Shown here one piece after another: positions 20,858-30,880 of a stretch of 64,000 nucleotides of DNA (positions are counted from its first letter, which is position 1; each line of letters starts with the position of its first letter). The stretch is taken from the NCBI GenBank assembly GCA_038501785.1, contig JBAMJR010000042.1, positions 2,143,501 to 2,207,500 of the forward strand, in the 5' to 3' direction. Origin of the DNA: Myoxocephalus aenaeus. Taxonomy: Eukaryota > Chordata > Actinopteri > Perciformes > Cottidae. Position numbers and translations under genes: made by a program. The notes beneath the pieces were generated by a model that did no database searches, was not told where the DNA came from, and saw nothing but the letters and a program-made list of their open reading frames with translations.

Positions 20858-21799
20858 TAACAGACAGTAAAAGTTGATATACTTTGGCTTGCTTCTCTCA
20901 GTAGGTCAATCAGATCGACATCCAATTACTTCTAACACAAACATAAGACTTTCATGATGCCAACCCCCAAAGCTTTTGATGTTTCGTGAAACGCTGTTGC
21001 CGTGGCGACCCATCCTTCGCGGTCAACAACGAAGGTACTTTTGAGGGACTAAGCATGCTCGAGACGTAACTAAACTTAGCACACACATTTAAAGGCAAAG
21101 ATGTAGTTACCTGATTTGAATGCGTCAAAATCGCAATTCGGCTCGATAGCGCCCCCTACAAATATTCAATTAAGCAGCCCCAGCGCTACAGTTGACCTAC
21201 ATGTATGAAACCTGGTAGCCATATGTAAACTTAAAAATAACTCTCTTGGGACCATGCTCGAAACCGTACAGGAAGTCAGATAGCGCCCCCTAAAAAAACA
21301 TGGTTTTTTTTTTGACAACCCGTGAGTTGTGAAAGCCCACAGTTTTTGCCCCCTATAACCGATTGACCTGAAATTTGGCACACATGTCCGAGTGGGTGTG
21401 CTCTACAAAAAAGTCCCGGAGAACATTAAGCTCCGCCTACCTAGATTTTCAGCCATTTTGAATTTTATGAAGAAAAAAAAAATCCCCAGATCTTCCTAAA
21501 CGCTGGGTTCCATTCTCACGAAATTCTCCGGGAATCATTATTGGTTCATTGTGATCAAAACTTATCAAAAGCTTGTTTATATTTCATTGTGTTCAGAATA
21601 AAAGGACCAATGAACTTCTTAGGGGAAAATTCAACTAAATTCAACAAAGCAGCCCTCGCAGTAGATATACAACATTTGATAGGCGTATGTACCACATATA
21701 AACTTAAAAATAACTCTCTTGGGACCATGCTCTAAACCGTACCGGAAGTCGGCCAAATTAATTTTCTTCGTTCATTTCTAGTCAAATTGCCGTAATTTA

Positions 21800-21813
21800 C
21801 CAGTAGGTGGCGC
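21800..21813 (+). promoter_or_regulatory. CTCF-like motif, full consensus match
   Basis: CCAGTAGGTGGCGC fits every position of CCASYAGRKGGCRS. Its orientation is opposite to the two boxes upstream. Confidence 0.5.
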
Positions 21814-22088
21814 TTTGACTATGAATTAATATTGGCATGCAGAAGTCTTCATGCCATGACTCTCATAAAGCATGTTAATTTTGGAACAGTTGTGAGAAAG
21901 TATAGTTGAGTTACAACAGCTTGCTGTATGATCAAGAACCATATGAAATAGTCGCGCACCACTTCCACGCCGTTCCATGAAACCTCAAGCTTTTGATCAC
22001 TTTTAATACATATTTTTATCTGTATATATATTTATATACATATTTACATATATAATATAATACATATATACATATATATATGTATGTA

Positions 22089-22400
22089 TATCAGGAGTGT
22101 CCAAACTACGGCCCGCTGCCCCTTTTTTATTGGCCCGCGTCAGATTCTAAAACTATAATAGAACATGCCTCATAACAGCTACCAGGTCGCTCAGCTCACA
22201 GCAACACATTATTACATCAATACATAACATAATACATACCCACGGACTGCTGTTGAATCTTTTCAAATCAGCCGCCAGAAACGGCGCATTATTTGACGCT
22301 GCTGTGTGACGCAGCAGCGCAACATTGGAATTGTCCGTTCACGTCCTCCAAGTCTCGTGCAGCCATGGAGCGAGATCTCGCCATACGAGATCATGACATT
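22089..22400 (+). mobile_element. Truncated hAT end
   Basis: Starts tcaggagtgtccaaac, followed by tacggcccgctgcccc and ggcccgcg. This matches in style the CAGGGGTGTCAAAC plus ggccc end of the element at 17472. No 3' end was found, and the right limit is arbitrary. Confidence 0.45.
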
Positions 22401-23043
22401 GGACGTGTTGACGACGTACATAGCCTGGCAAACGTAAGTTATCCTAACATGATATGTATGTGTGTATGCTATCATTCTACAGCCGTAAACGGTATATCTA
22501 TGTGTGTCTCGTCCGGTGTTCCGTTACACGGCAAATGCACCCGTGTAACGTAATGTGACAATCAATCCTATGCTACAAGCAATGCTAACAATAGCTTGGG
22601 TACATGTAATAACATGTGTTGGACAAACGCTTTAGCAATCAGTGGTCGCGACAGCACGACAACTCGTCCCTTACATTGCACGTTTGTATTCCCTTCTCCA
22701 ATAGTAATCAACTGTCTATTTCCATAAAGTCATTTGTTGTCATCTGTACATTCGCATAGCGAGCTAACGCTAACTAACGCGAGCTAACGTGAGCAACATC
22801 ACGAGCGCTAACGTCACGTGTAATAACGTAACCTACAACATTAAGGTCCGGAACCTGCCGCCTGTAAACACTGCTGTAATGCACCGAGTTGAAACACGCA
22901 CACGTCCAAGTGTTGACAACCATTCAAACGACAGTTTAGTGACTTTGTTATAGAAACAGGGAATCAGTAAGTGTTAGCAACGCCCTGTTTAAGACGTCTG
23001 ACCAGCAGCAGTAGTACGTGGTCACTGATATCATATGTAGACA

Positions 23044-23047
<4 letters not shown>
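22401..23047. other. No gene seen
   Basis: Mixed sequence with repeated gctaacg/gagctaacg words near 22760-22810. It ends in a (TA)n run (23047-23081) into which the next hAT inserted. Confidence 0.45.
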
Positions 23048-23084
<37 letters not shown>

Positions 23085-23178
23085 TGCTGTCATATTAGCG
23101 CGTTATTAACGGCGTTAACGCAAACCAATTTTAACGCCGTCAATTTTATTAACGGCGTTAACGCATTTAAATTTTTTT

Positions 23179-23206
23179 CACAGGATTATCTTGAGATAAT
23201 CCTGTG
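23179..23206. other. Perfect 13-bp hairpin in hAT
   Basis: Arms cacaggattatct and agataatcctgtg are separated by two bases. Confidence 0.7.
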
Positions 23207-23502
23207 TGTCATTAAGCCATCCACTGCCACATGGATCCTTTTTAACTGCAAGCTCTTAAGTTGTTTTTAACAGTCTTAAAGGTGCAGTAAAGTATAAATT
23301 TGAACCGGACCAAGGCCAGGTAGCGGCCCGTGGTCACATTTGCTTCAACCGGAAGCAAAACAATAGGCACGCCGTTTGGGCTTGGAAGCTAGGCTAACGT
23401 TACGGTTTGAAATGAATGAATGGTGAGCGCGATACGGCAAAATGAATGATATTCAGTGAACTGCGAACAGGTGCGCGTGCCAGAAGGGAGCGTGAGTGAA
23501 CA

Positions 23503-23685
23503 CATTGAACACAGCAGGAGAGAATGCAACGTTAGCCAGCTAGCTGAAGCTCCGGTGGAAAATTATTAGCTAACGTTAGCTACAGCTTGATGAATTGAGT
23601 CATTGAACACAGCAGGAGAGAACACAATGTTAGCCAGCTAACTAAAGCTCCGGTGGAAAATTATTAGCTAACGCTACCGTTTTTG
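23503..23685 (+). repeat. 98-bp tandem duplication in hAT
   Basis: Two copies start at 23503 and 23601 with cattgaacacagcaggagag. Both contain gctccggtggaaaattatta. Confidence 0.9.
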
Positions 23686-23774
23686 AGGAGGTAGATTTTG
23701 AGGTGAGGGGACTGACAAGGCAGAAGGTAAAGTGGTCCACCGTTCTATCAATAAGCAGACCTAAATTAGTCTAA
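23643..23774 (+). pseudogene. Coding-like fragment in hAT
   Basis: Open stretch reading FEEVDFEVRGLTRQKVKWST, then VLSISRPKLV and TAA. Its regular composition suggests an exon relic. I cannot name the family. It lies about 170 bp before the Trp-rich zinc-finger-like fragment and probably belonged to the same gene. Confidence 0.35.
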
Positions 23775-23793
23775 AATTAATTTTAGACTAATT
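23764..23793. other. Perfect 30-bp palindrome
   Basis: Arm aattagtctaaaatt is followed at once by its exact reverse complement, with no spacer. It lies inside the hAT element. Confidence 0.85.
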
Positions 23794-23934
23794 GACCAGC
23801 ACACATTATATGCAATGCAATATAATGCATGACGAGTATTTAATGACTTATCAATATATAGGTTATATATCAAGGTTGGCAGGTCTGAATAAGGCTAAAC
23901 TAGAAGTTAACACTATTACAAACATTATTTTTGC

Positions 23935-24183
23935 AGAATGAGGGGAGAAGGATGCAGCCATTGTTAAACAGCTGGATTGAAATGCAGCTGGAACTGGTCG
24001 TGGCTAAAACTGGAAGGCAAGGTCTCAATAAAAGGGCAAGAGGTGTCCTTTCATCTAGGAGATGTATTCTCCAAAATCAACAGGCAGGGATTCACCAGAT
24101 GCATTCTCTGCATCAAAGATATAAATGATGCTAACAAAGGCAGCCATGCTCTCCCTTACCACATCGTGCCTCATATACTGTAA
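23935..24183 (+). pseudogene. Broken Trp-rich / zinc-finger-like fragment in hAT
   Basis: After an acceptor-like tttttgcag, the frame reads GEGCSHC, a TAA stop (23965-23967), then TAGLKCSWNWSWLKLEG and HLGDVFSKINRQGFTRCILC, and ends HALPYHIVPHIL with TAA. The CxxC...HxxxxH spacing suggests a BED- or C2H2-like zinc-binding fold. The in-frame stop marks it as dead. Either a transposase-associated domain or captured host sequence would fit. Confidence 0.4.
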
Positions 24184-24659
24184 ATGTTAGACCAGTGACA
24201 GGCTGGCATGAAATGGCTTGCATAATACTTAGTAAGGAGGCCATAATAATTTTTGACTCATGGCTGAAGTTAAGTTTCTCCAGCTCTCCCCAGGTTGGCA
24301 AAAAAAGCATCTCAAAATGCATCAGATTGATGCTTTAAAATATGTAATGCCCCCGGACCCTCCTAGAGGGGTAATATCCTTCTCACCTTTTTCACCCCTG
24401 ACCCGTTTTCATGCCTGGTGCACTCTATAATTTTATTTTGTAAACCCTTGTTTACCTGAAAATGTGCAGTAATTTTATTTTGTACCGCCCTGTTTGGCAG
24501 TTTTTCAATAAAATAAAGCAAGCCAATCCACTTTTTCATGTTGATAAGAGCATTAAAATGCAAAAAAAAAATAATTGCGATTAATCGCGAGTTAACTATG
24601 ACATAAATGCGATTAATCGCGATTAAATATTTTAATCGTTTGACAGCACTAATATATAT

Positions 24660-25304
24660 ATATATATACACAAATATGTTAAAGGATATAGGATCTTAGG
24701 TTATTACTGATATTTAACGACTGATACAGACTCATTATAGACTACATATAATTGCACAGTATAAATGTGAATAATGTGTATACATATACATGTATTGATA
24801 TGATTACATGTGTAAATACCATGTGTAAATAACTGACATGTTAAAAACTACAGCATTGCAGAAGATGCTGTGAGTACAGCAGTACAGCTTTAATTTATTG
24901 ATCTGGCTTTATCATAATCATATTTTATGTAGCATTTCTTCATGCATACACTTCAGTCTTATTTGTTGTTGTTGTCTTCCAAACAGGGTGAGCCTGGAGG
25001 AGGACTTCAGCCAGCCGCTGCTGTGGCTGCAGCTTCATTCTGGTTGCCGGGTGAAATGAGCAGCATGGACCTGCTGCAGCAACTGTTGTCCTGACTGATC
25101 CTGACCCGTGAGTACAGCGATTTTGAAACTGCCTCATAACTAATCACTGTCACAAAGGAAAAGAAATACATTAATAATTTGTCCAATGCATTTGTAATGG
25201 CTTAAATACTGGTGCATATTATAATACTGTTAAATCTGGTGCCGTATGTTTATTATACACTGTCCCTGTTTTTAAATAGACAAATACATAAATGCAATGA
25301 AATG
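24660..25304. other. No certain gene; exon-like patch
   Basis: AT-rich. The segment 24987-25107 has an acceptor-like ttccaaacag and a donor-like GTGAGT around a GC-rich patch, but neither long frame stays open across it in a way that joins the next fragment. Confidence 0.3.
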
Positions 25305-25472
25305 TGCACTTTTAGGTATGCTTGTGACATCCATGTCCTTCGGCTGCTTCAGGACCAGACTCTCGGCAACAGTCCAGGAAGACTGGCAGAGGAGCTCAAA
25401 GAGAACCATTGGGAGGAATGGCTGAAACGGTTAAACTACAAAACACAACTGATCAAAATAAGTTCATCATAA
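25305..25472 (+). pseudogene. Coding-like fragment, probably transposon-derived
   Basis: Reads ACDIHVLRLLQDQTLGNSPG, then RLAEELKENHWEEWLKRL and NYKTQLIKISSS, with TAA at 25470-25472. An acceptor-like tttag ends at 25315. The LxxQTLGNSPxRLxxxLxENHxEEWL pattern resembles sequence I associate with fish transposon-encoded proteins, but I cannot name the family with certainty. AATAAA-type signals follow near 25580-25600. It has no confident upstream exon. Confidence 0.4.
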
Positions 25473-25829
25473 TTAATGGCGTCTTCTTTTCTGTATTAAA
25501 AAGGAATTTACCAAAAATAAACATGTCAGCTTATCATCAAATGGTGATATTTATGTTTGAACTGTACATAGTCCCTTTTTAAATAAAGACAATATCTAAA
25601 TAAAATACCTGCCTGTAGTCAACTACTGTCGATCACATGCTTCAATCAGCCCATATCTATTTCTTTCTATTCATTATTTACTCTCTTTTGATGTTAGCCT
25701 TGTATGTGTTTGCATCATAGACTGTAAATCATAATTTGCATGATGCCGGTCCAGGCCTGACTACATTTACATGAAGACATGTTCGGATTGTCAGAGCACC
25801 ACCAACTGGCTAAAGGAAATCAGCCAAAC

Positions 25830-25832
<3 letters not shown>
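25473..25832. other. No gene seen
   Basis: AT-rich sequence with several aataaa words. Confidence 0.45.
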
Positions 25833-25876
<44 letters not shown>

Positions 25877-25928
25877 GTGTATATATATATATGTATGTAT
25901 GTGTATATATATATATATATATGTGTAC
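25833..25928. repeat. (GT)n/(TA)n compound microsatellite
   Basis: GT repeats pass into alternating TA and GTATGT blocks. Confidence 0.95.
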
Positions 25929-26772
25929 ATATCCCTCTCTCTCTAACTTAAAGCTGCTCGCAGATATGTATATTTGTGATTATTATTGATTTATGTCTTA
26001 ATCTTTCTAAAGATGTGCAGTATTACTCTGGGGGATGATGGGAAGGCACCGAACAATACAATAAAAAAAAATACTCAGGGAGCAATCGAGGAGTCATTTT
26101 TTGCTAATTTTTGCAGAAAATAAATTTTATCATAATTTGTTATTTTTAAAGACAAGGAGTTGCGGATTCATTAGAGATCAAGGACAATAGGGTTTGGTAT
26201 TGTGATGGGAAAAATGCATATACTGTCTGTTTTAAAGAATCATTCACTGTTAAACATGTGGGTTAAATACTGATGTATGTTCAGGATGGAGGGACTGATA
26301 ACATGGGTTGTTAGGCTTAGGGGCCTACTCTGATTCTGACCAGTTGATAAGAACGCTGAAGTGCACAGTCATTCTCCTAACTGCATGGTTTGATGTATGT
26401 GGGGACAGGGGATTGGTTGAACGATCAGTTCCGATCAGGTCAAAGTACGCACAGTTAATGTATAACACGTGTTTGAGCTAGTGAGAACCAATGAGAGATG
26501 AGATGGGAAGGAAGGGATGATCATTTTTAAAAAGTATATAACTGACTGTCGAATTGATGATTTTGTGGAAACCCTGACAGACATTGACGATTCTTGGCTG
26601 TTGGGATTTCTTCCTGCTTGCAAGCATTTAATAAATTGACAGAGGCATTTTGTCTTGTCCAGAGGAACTCTGTTTGTTTGTCCCATCTGATTGACACCTT
26701 TGAACTCTCCTCCCGAGACGTAGAATTACTTTTTCCACGACAGTATTCATATCAAGGTCATATGAGCTGTAG
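25929..26772. other. No gene seen
   Basis: Unique AT-rich sequence without recognised features. Confidence 0.45.
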
Positions 26773-26848
26773 AACACCTAGGGTCCCCTAGGGCCTAATT
26801 AGGGGACCCTAGGGCTTAGCCCTAGGTGTTAAGCACAACTATGCTTAA
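26773..26848. other. Nested palindrome cluster
   Basis: Outer arms aacacctaggg (26773-26783) and ccctaggtgtt (26820-26830) overlap a second pair, cctagggtccccta (26777-26790) and taggggaccctagg (26800-26813). The two hairpins share a left arm and are mutually exclusive. A third hairpin, ttaagca/tgcttaa, follows at once (26829-26848). Confidence 0.75.
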
Positions 26849-28044
26849 CACTCCCTTTTTTCTGCGACTTATGGCGCCATACCAATCTTAAAGTGCAGCC
26901 AAAAGAAATCAAATCATCAGAGACCTCGAGCGTAACCATCTTAAATCTAAAGTACAACTGCCACCTGAAACACTGACCTACGGCTCATTGAGACCTTTGT
27001 AGGCCTCCTTCCCATCTTCCTTCCACAGATTATCTTATTTCACTCTCCTCTCATACTCCCTCCAATGATGGCCCGTGGCTGCTCAATTCTAACACACCCC
27101 CTACCCGCCCCCGCTTCACCTCCAGGCCCACTGCCGAAACTGATCAGAAGTTTGGGGTGGGCCTGTGTTTTGGTATCAAATTTGCACAGATTGGTGTGGC
27201 GGTGTCCACATTGCTGAAACAGAAACCTGTGTTGACAGGAGAACAGGGTCATGAGTGACGGAGAGAAACGCAAACCTGCGTAAACGGCTGTCCCTTTGTG
27301 CCTCCCCCTGCTGATTTGAGTAATTACTGTAAATGCTCTCACTAATAAATGTAAATTAAATAGATGTTGTTTGTTATGACAGTTTTGTTGTGTTCAACAG
27401 CTGGCAGCTAGGCGTTGTCCAATGTGTTCCAGGCAACAATGCCTACTAATTTACAAATTGACCTTGCCTTTATACAATATCAAGAATAAAGTAACGTATT
27501 AATTGCATTATAAAGAAATAAAGGTTGAAAATCCTGTAAACAAGCAAACGGCGTGACACCTCGCGTACCCCTTCTCCCGAGCCATGATGACATCATCAGC
27601 TAATTACTCACCCGCGGATATGTCACATCAACACCATTCCTTTGGATAGCGATGCGAGTTTGCGTCAGCTTTGAATACATATTGAGCTACCAGGACCCTG
27701 TTGACCCAGAGCAGCTGTCTGAGGTTCACTGCTGAACACTAAGCTACTGTACGCTACTTTATTGAGTTTCCTTTAAGTGAAATGCTTCGAGAGAATCTGA
27801 GCTCCCTCTGGTAAACTGTTACACAGTGTGTATGTCCCAGGCTTTTATTGTGAAAGGTCAGCACTGAAGGAGTGGATCTGGTCTGTGCCGCCTTTACCGA
27901 GGTTGAAAGGAGTAATAAAGGTTATGTCCTTGGTTTCGGACTATGGAGCCTCTGTGTCGCTGTACAATATAGTGTACGTTTCTATTATTGAGAAAGCTGT
28001 CATGATGTGGGTTTGTCTTGTTTCCTGTTTTATTTTGAACTCCT
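26849..28044. other. No gene seen
   Basis: Unique sequence. The part near 27580-27640 (tgatgacatcatcagctaat) is palindrome-like and could bind bZIP or homeodomain factors, which is speculation. Confidence 0.35.
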
Positions 28045-28275
28045 TGGCCCAATCTCAATCTCCACCCTTACGGACTCACGGACTTTGAGGCGCGCTCCCG
28101 CGAAGTCCTTGAGAGTTTAGTTCTGTCCCACTGTCACATCGTAGAGTGCTCGAGGCTCTCTGGCAGACATTTTGAGCCCTTTATGAACCCTTTCTGTAAG
28201 TCAGCGTTAGATGCTGACTTTGCCTAAGGGAATTACCCACAGTTCATTGCAATGTGACGTTAAACACGCAGTCCC
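28045..28275 (-). repeat. Interspersed repeat family B, copy 1
   Basis: Matches 61206-61400 in reverse orientation. Shared blocks include ggaattacccacagttcatt, cattttgagccctttgtg-like sequence and gagtgctcgaggctctct-like sequence. The outer end, near ttggcccaatctcaa, resembles the TTGGGAC-type terminus of fish DNA transposons. Confidence 0.6.
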
Positions 28276-28667
28276 CAATGGAAGCAAAAAAAGAAGGTAA
28301 ACAAAGACACGTGGGCGTTCAGCCCGATAAAATACCTTTACACTACAACATTACAGATTAAAGATGGAACATGAAAACACATGAAATCAGAGGAATGCAA
28401 GCAGAAAATATATATAATAAAAAAAATGTACATTCATCAAACATTTCGTTTTGACAAAAACGAGTAAATAGATAATTTAAAATGACTTCTCATCTCGTGA
28501 GGAAGACGTTCAAATCAGTGAATAAAAAGTATAAAATAAATACACAATTGTACACAATATTTCGTTATGTAGTCACGTGATGTGTTGCAGCAAAGTGCTG
28601 TCATTCATATTCACATCTCAAGTCTCTAAATTGTTGTTTCCTCGCTCTTCGATTGAACCGGAAGTGG
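28276..28667. other. No gene seen
   Basis: AT-rich sequence between two repeat families. Confidence 0.45.
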
Positions 28668-29379
28668 TTCTGTGTCCCAAAGCTCTTATTCTGCTCTGAG
28701 GATCGAGGAGCGAGGAGGGAGGAGGAGGAGCCATGATCGAGGAGCCCCGAGAGCAGGCTTCCAGGAAGTGTTTAAACGCTAGACACGCCCCCTCACTGTT
28801 CATCTGTTATGTGATTGGACGCTGCAGCTGAGCGGACTGATCGCTGGAGTTTCATACCAGAGACGATCACAGATTAAACTCAAGTTATATATTAAATATG
28901 TTTTCTGATTCACCATCTGGTTAAAATATGTTCATAGTAGGTCTGAACAAGAAAAGGACCACAAACAACTGTCTTCAAAGATTTGATCTGTTGTTTCCCT
29001 CAATAACTTTGATTTAATTAACATACATAAGAGAGAGCTGGAGAGAGGGAACACTTTTTACAACACGTAATGAAGAGAAACTATATTTATATTGTTATTA
29101 TAGTGCATTTTGGAATGTTCGCTAAAAACTCTCCGGACAAAACTCCGTCAGCGGTTAAAGCGACTGACAGCTGATCAGATGAGATCAGCTGTCAGTCGGC
29201 TGCAGTCGTCGCTTCACGTGACGCTTCAGAGGAAAGGACGTCTCATGTCTCTTAAAACATATTCTTCTCTCCTCGCTTGGTTTCCTTGCGTCTCTCCGTG
29301 CATCCCTGGTGGGAGGGACTAAGACGCAAGGAAAGGACGCAAGTGAGGGAAACGGGGATGCAATTTAGAGACTTGGGAT
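28668..29379. mobile_element. Interspersed DNA element family D, copy 1
   Basis: The left end is near tgtcccaaagctctta; the right end, agagacttgggat, reads inward as atcccaagtctct, giving imperfect inverted termini. The right 280 bp match 40315-40638 closely, including gaaaggacgtctcatgtc, ggtttccttgcgtctctc and gggagggactaagacgcaag. A perfect 16-bp hairpin lies at 29161-29198. Non-coding. No target duplication was resolved. Confidence 0.6.
29161..29198. other. Perfect 16-bp hairpin in family D
   Basis: Arms cgactgacagctgatc (29161-29176) and gatcagctgtcagtcg (29183-29198) enclose a six-base loop. The sister copy at 40.4 kb has only part of it. Confidence 0.75.
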
Positions 29380-30805
29380 GCCGCTGTGTCTGTTGTTTGT
29401 CTGCCCTGGTCCCTGATTGTTTCCTGCTGTGTCCAATCACCTTCCCCTTGTATTTAAACCCTGTTTGTCTCCTGTCCCCTTGTCGGATTGTACTGCGTGT
29501 TTGTCGTCCTGTTCAATCCCTGTTCTGATGCCCGTTTGTTTTCTGTTCGTCTCTGCTCTGCGGCATAATGGCTCCACAGTGGTGGTTTGACCTTCCCTCT
29601 CCTGTCAGAACAGTAGCGTCCGTGATCCTCATTCAGCGCGGTTTAAGGATCCTTTTATTCAAGTGCTATACGTCAACCTCCCTGAGTCACCACCTCCTCT
29701 TACCTCTGCTCACTATAATCCCTCTTTAAAAAAAATCTCCTCCTCTTCTTCTTGTTGCTTATTTTCTTCCCCTGCAATTGTTTTAAGTATTTTTTACAGC
29801 AGCTCAGCACTCACAGGAAATTGTAAGGGCGCCATGACTTTGAACTTTGCAGTACTTTGCAGTGATGAATGCTGCTGCGTGTCTGGGAAAATAAACTCTT
29901 TGCAATCGGGGCACACGGGAGGAGCAAAGTACTACATGGCTGCTGCCAGGGCTGGGATCTCGTTTGCAATGGGAAAAGAATAATAACGACATAGCAATCT
30001 GTCCGGGAGTAATTAGCTCACCTGATAGATGGGGCCGATCGGAAAAAGTGTGGTCGGCGGTTTAATGGTGCCGATCAAGCAAAGAACACACTTGGATGAC
30101 GAGGCTGTGCGGCGTTTCCTCAGCCGACTGCTCCTTTTTAAGGGTGGAGCAGCAAATGTGGCGCAGCTGGAATAAACGAGGCCCATGTCACGGCTAAATC
30201 TCTGATTGATGAAAAAAAATAAAGAATGTTCTTGTATCACATTTGTAACAATGCAGATAAGGCTAAATCCAGCGGGTTCTGAAAAGAAAAAGAAGTCCTC
30301 AGCATCCTCACTACAACGTGCAAGTTAAAAAAGCATGGGAATGATGGAATGAGCTAGTTATCCACAACATGATATTACAGTATATTGAATCAGACTTCAA
30401 TTCCCTTCTGACATAACACTGTTCCAATGTGTTACCCTAGAAATACACTAAAAATAACTTCAGGCTACTTTGTTGCTTTTTAAAGTATTTAGCGACAATG
30501 TATTTTTTACAGTCACCGAGAGGAAAAAAAGAAACAGAGGGAGGGGGAGGGGCCCCGAAGAGGACCGCCTCTCCAAAGAGGACCGCCGGCAGTGTTCATC
30601 ATCAATGAGTGAGGAGAAACCAACAGGAGGGAATTTGCAGCCGTCTCATTTATCTGTCCGGTGTTCAGGTGGGTGAATAAGTAAATCCAAGTTAAATGAG
30701 TCTTTCTCAATAAAAAAATATTGTTTTAAGTAGCCAGAAAATAGATTCCTGTAAGGATATAATTAACGTGTGTGTGTGTATAAGTAAGTAGCTTGATTAT
30801 CCGGG
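29380..30805. other. Unique stretch; possible regulatory island
   Basis: No coding exon recognised. From about 29800 to 30240 the sequence is free of repeats, balanced in composition and rich in homeodomain-like words (gtaattagctcacc, ctgattgatgaa). That is how conserved enhancers often look, but conservation cannot be tested here. Confidence 0.3.
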
Positions 30806-30829
30806 AGCGCCGTGTTCATAAAGACGGCG
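30806..30829. other. Hairpin, 7-bp stem
   Basis: The stem is gcgccgt/acggcgc with a ten-base loop, immediately before the 39-bp palindrome. Confidence 0.55.
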
Positions 30830-30841
30830 CCACGGTGAGCT

Positions 30842-30880
30842 TTGTTCTTAACGTCAACGTGACGTTGACGTTAAGAACAA
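30842..30880. other. Perfect 39-bp palindrome
   Basis: Nineteen-base arms (ttgttcttaacgtcaacgt and its exact complement) flank one central G at 30861. It contains two aacgtcaacgt motifs facing each other, and TGACG half-sites of the CREB/ATF type. No transposon ends are visible around it. Confidence 0.95.

Larger units (their letters stand above)
19877..21960 (+). repeat. Modular interspersed repeat with CTCF-like boxes
   Basis: Begins agggcccgagcc. Two direct copies of one module lie at about 20113-20395 and 21354-21635, sharing gacctgaaatttggcacaca-like, aagctccgcctac, gccattttgaatttt and atcattattggttca-like blocks. A second module is repeated at about 21175-21285 and 21648-21754 (aacttaaaaataactctctt). 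Short gcgcc(a/c)cct boxes punctuate it. It is non-coding in all frames beyond chance. The outer boundaries are approximate and the class is unknown. A related unit lies at 57545-57960. Confidence 0.65.
23082..24651 (+). mobile_element. hAT-type element inside a TA microsatellite
   Basis: The ends are TAGTGCTGTCA and TGACAGCACTA. Flanking 8-mers atatatat match (23074-23081 and 24652-24659), but both lie in a TA tract, so the duplication is weak evidence alone. Subterminal repeats are gttaacgc words on the left and gattaatcgcga words on the right. The element is 1,570 bp. Inside are a 98-bp tandem duplication, two perfect palindromes and two broken coding fragments. No DDE transposase is recognisable, so it is non-autonomous. 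Confidence 0.8.
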
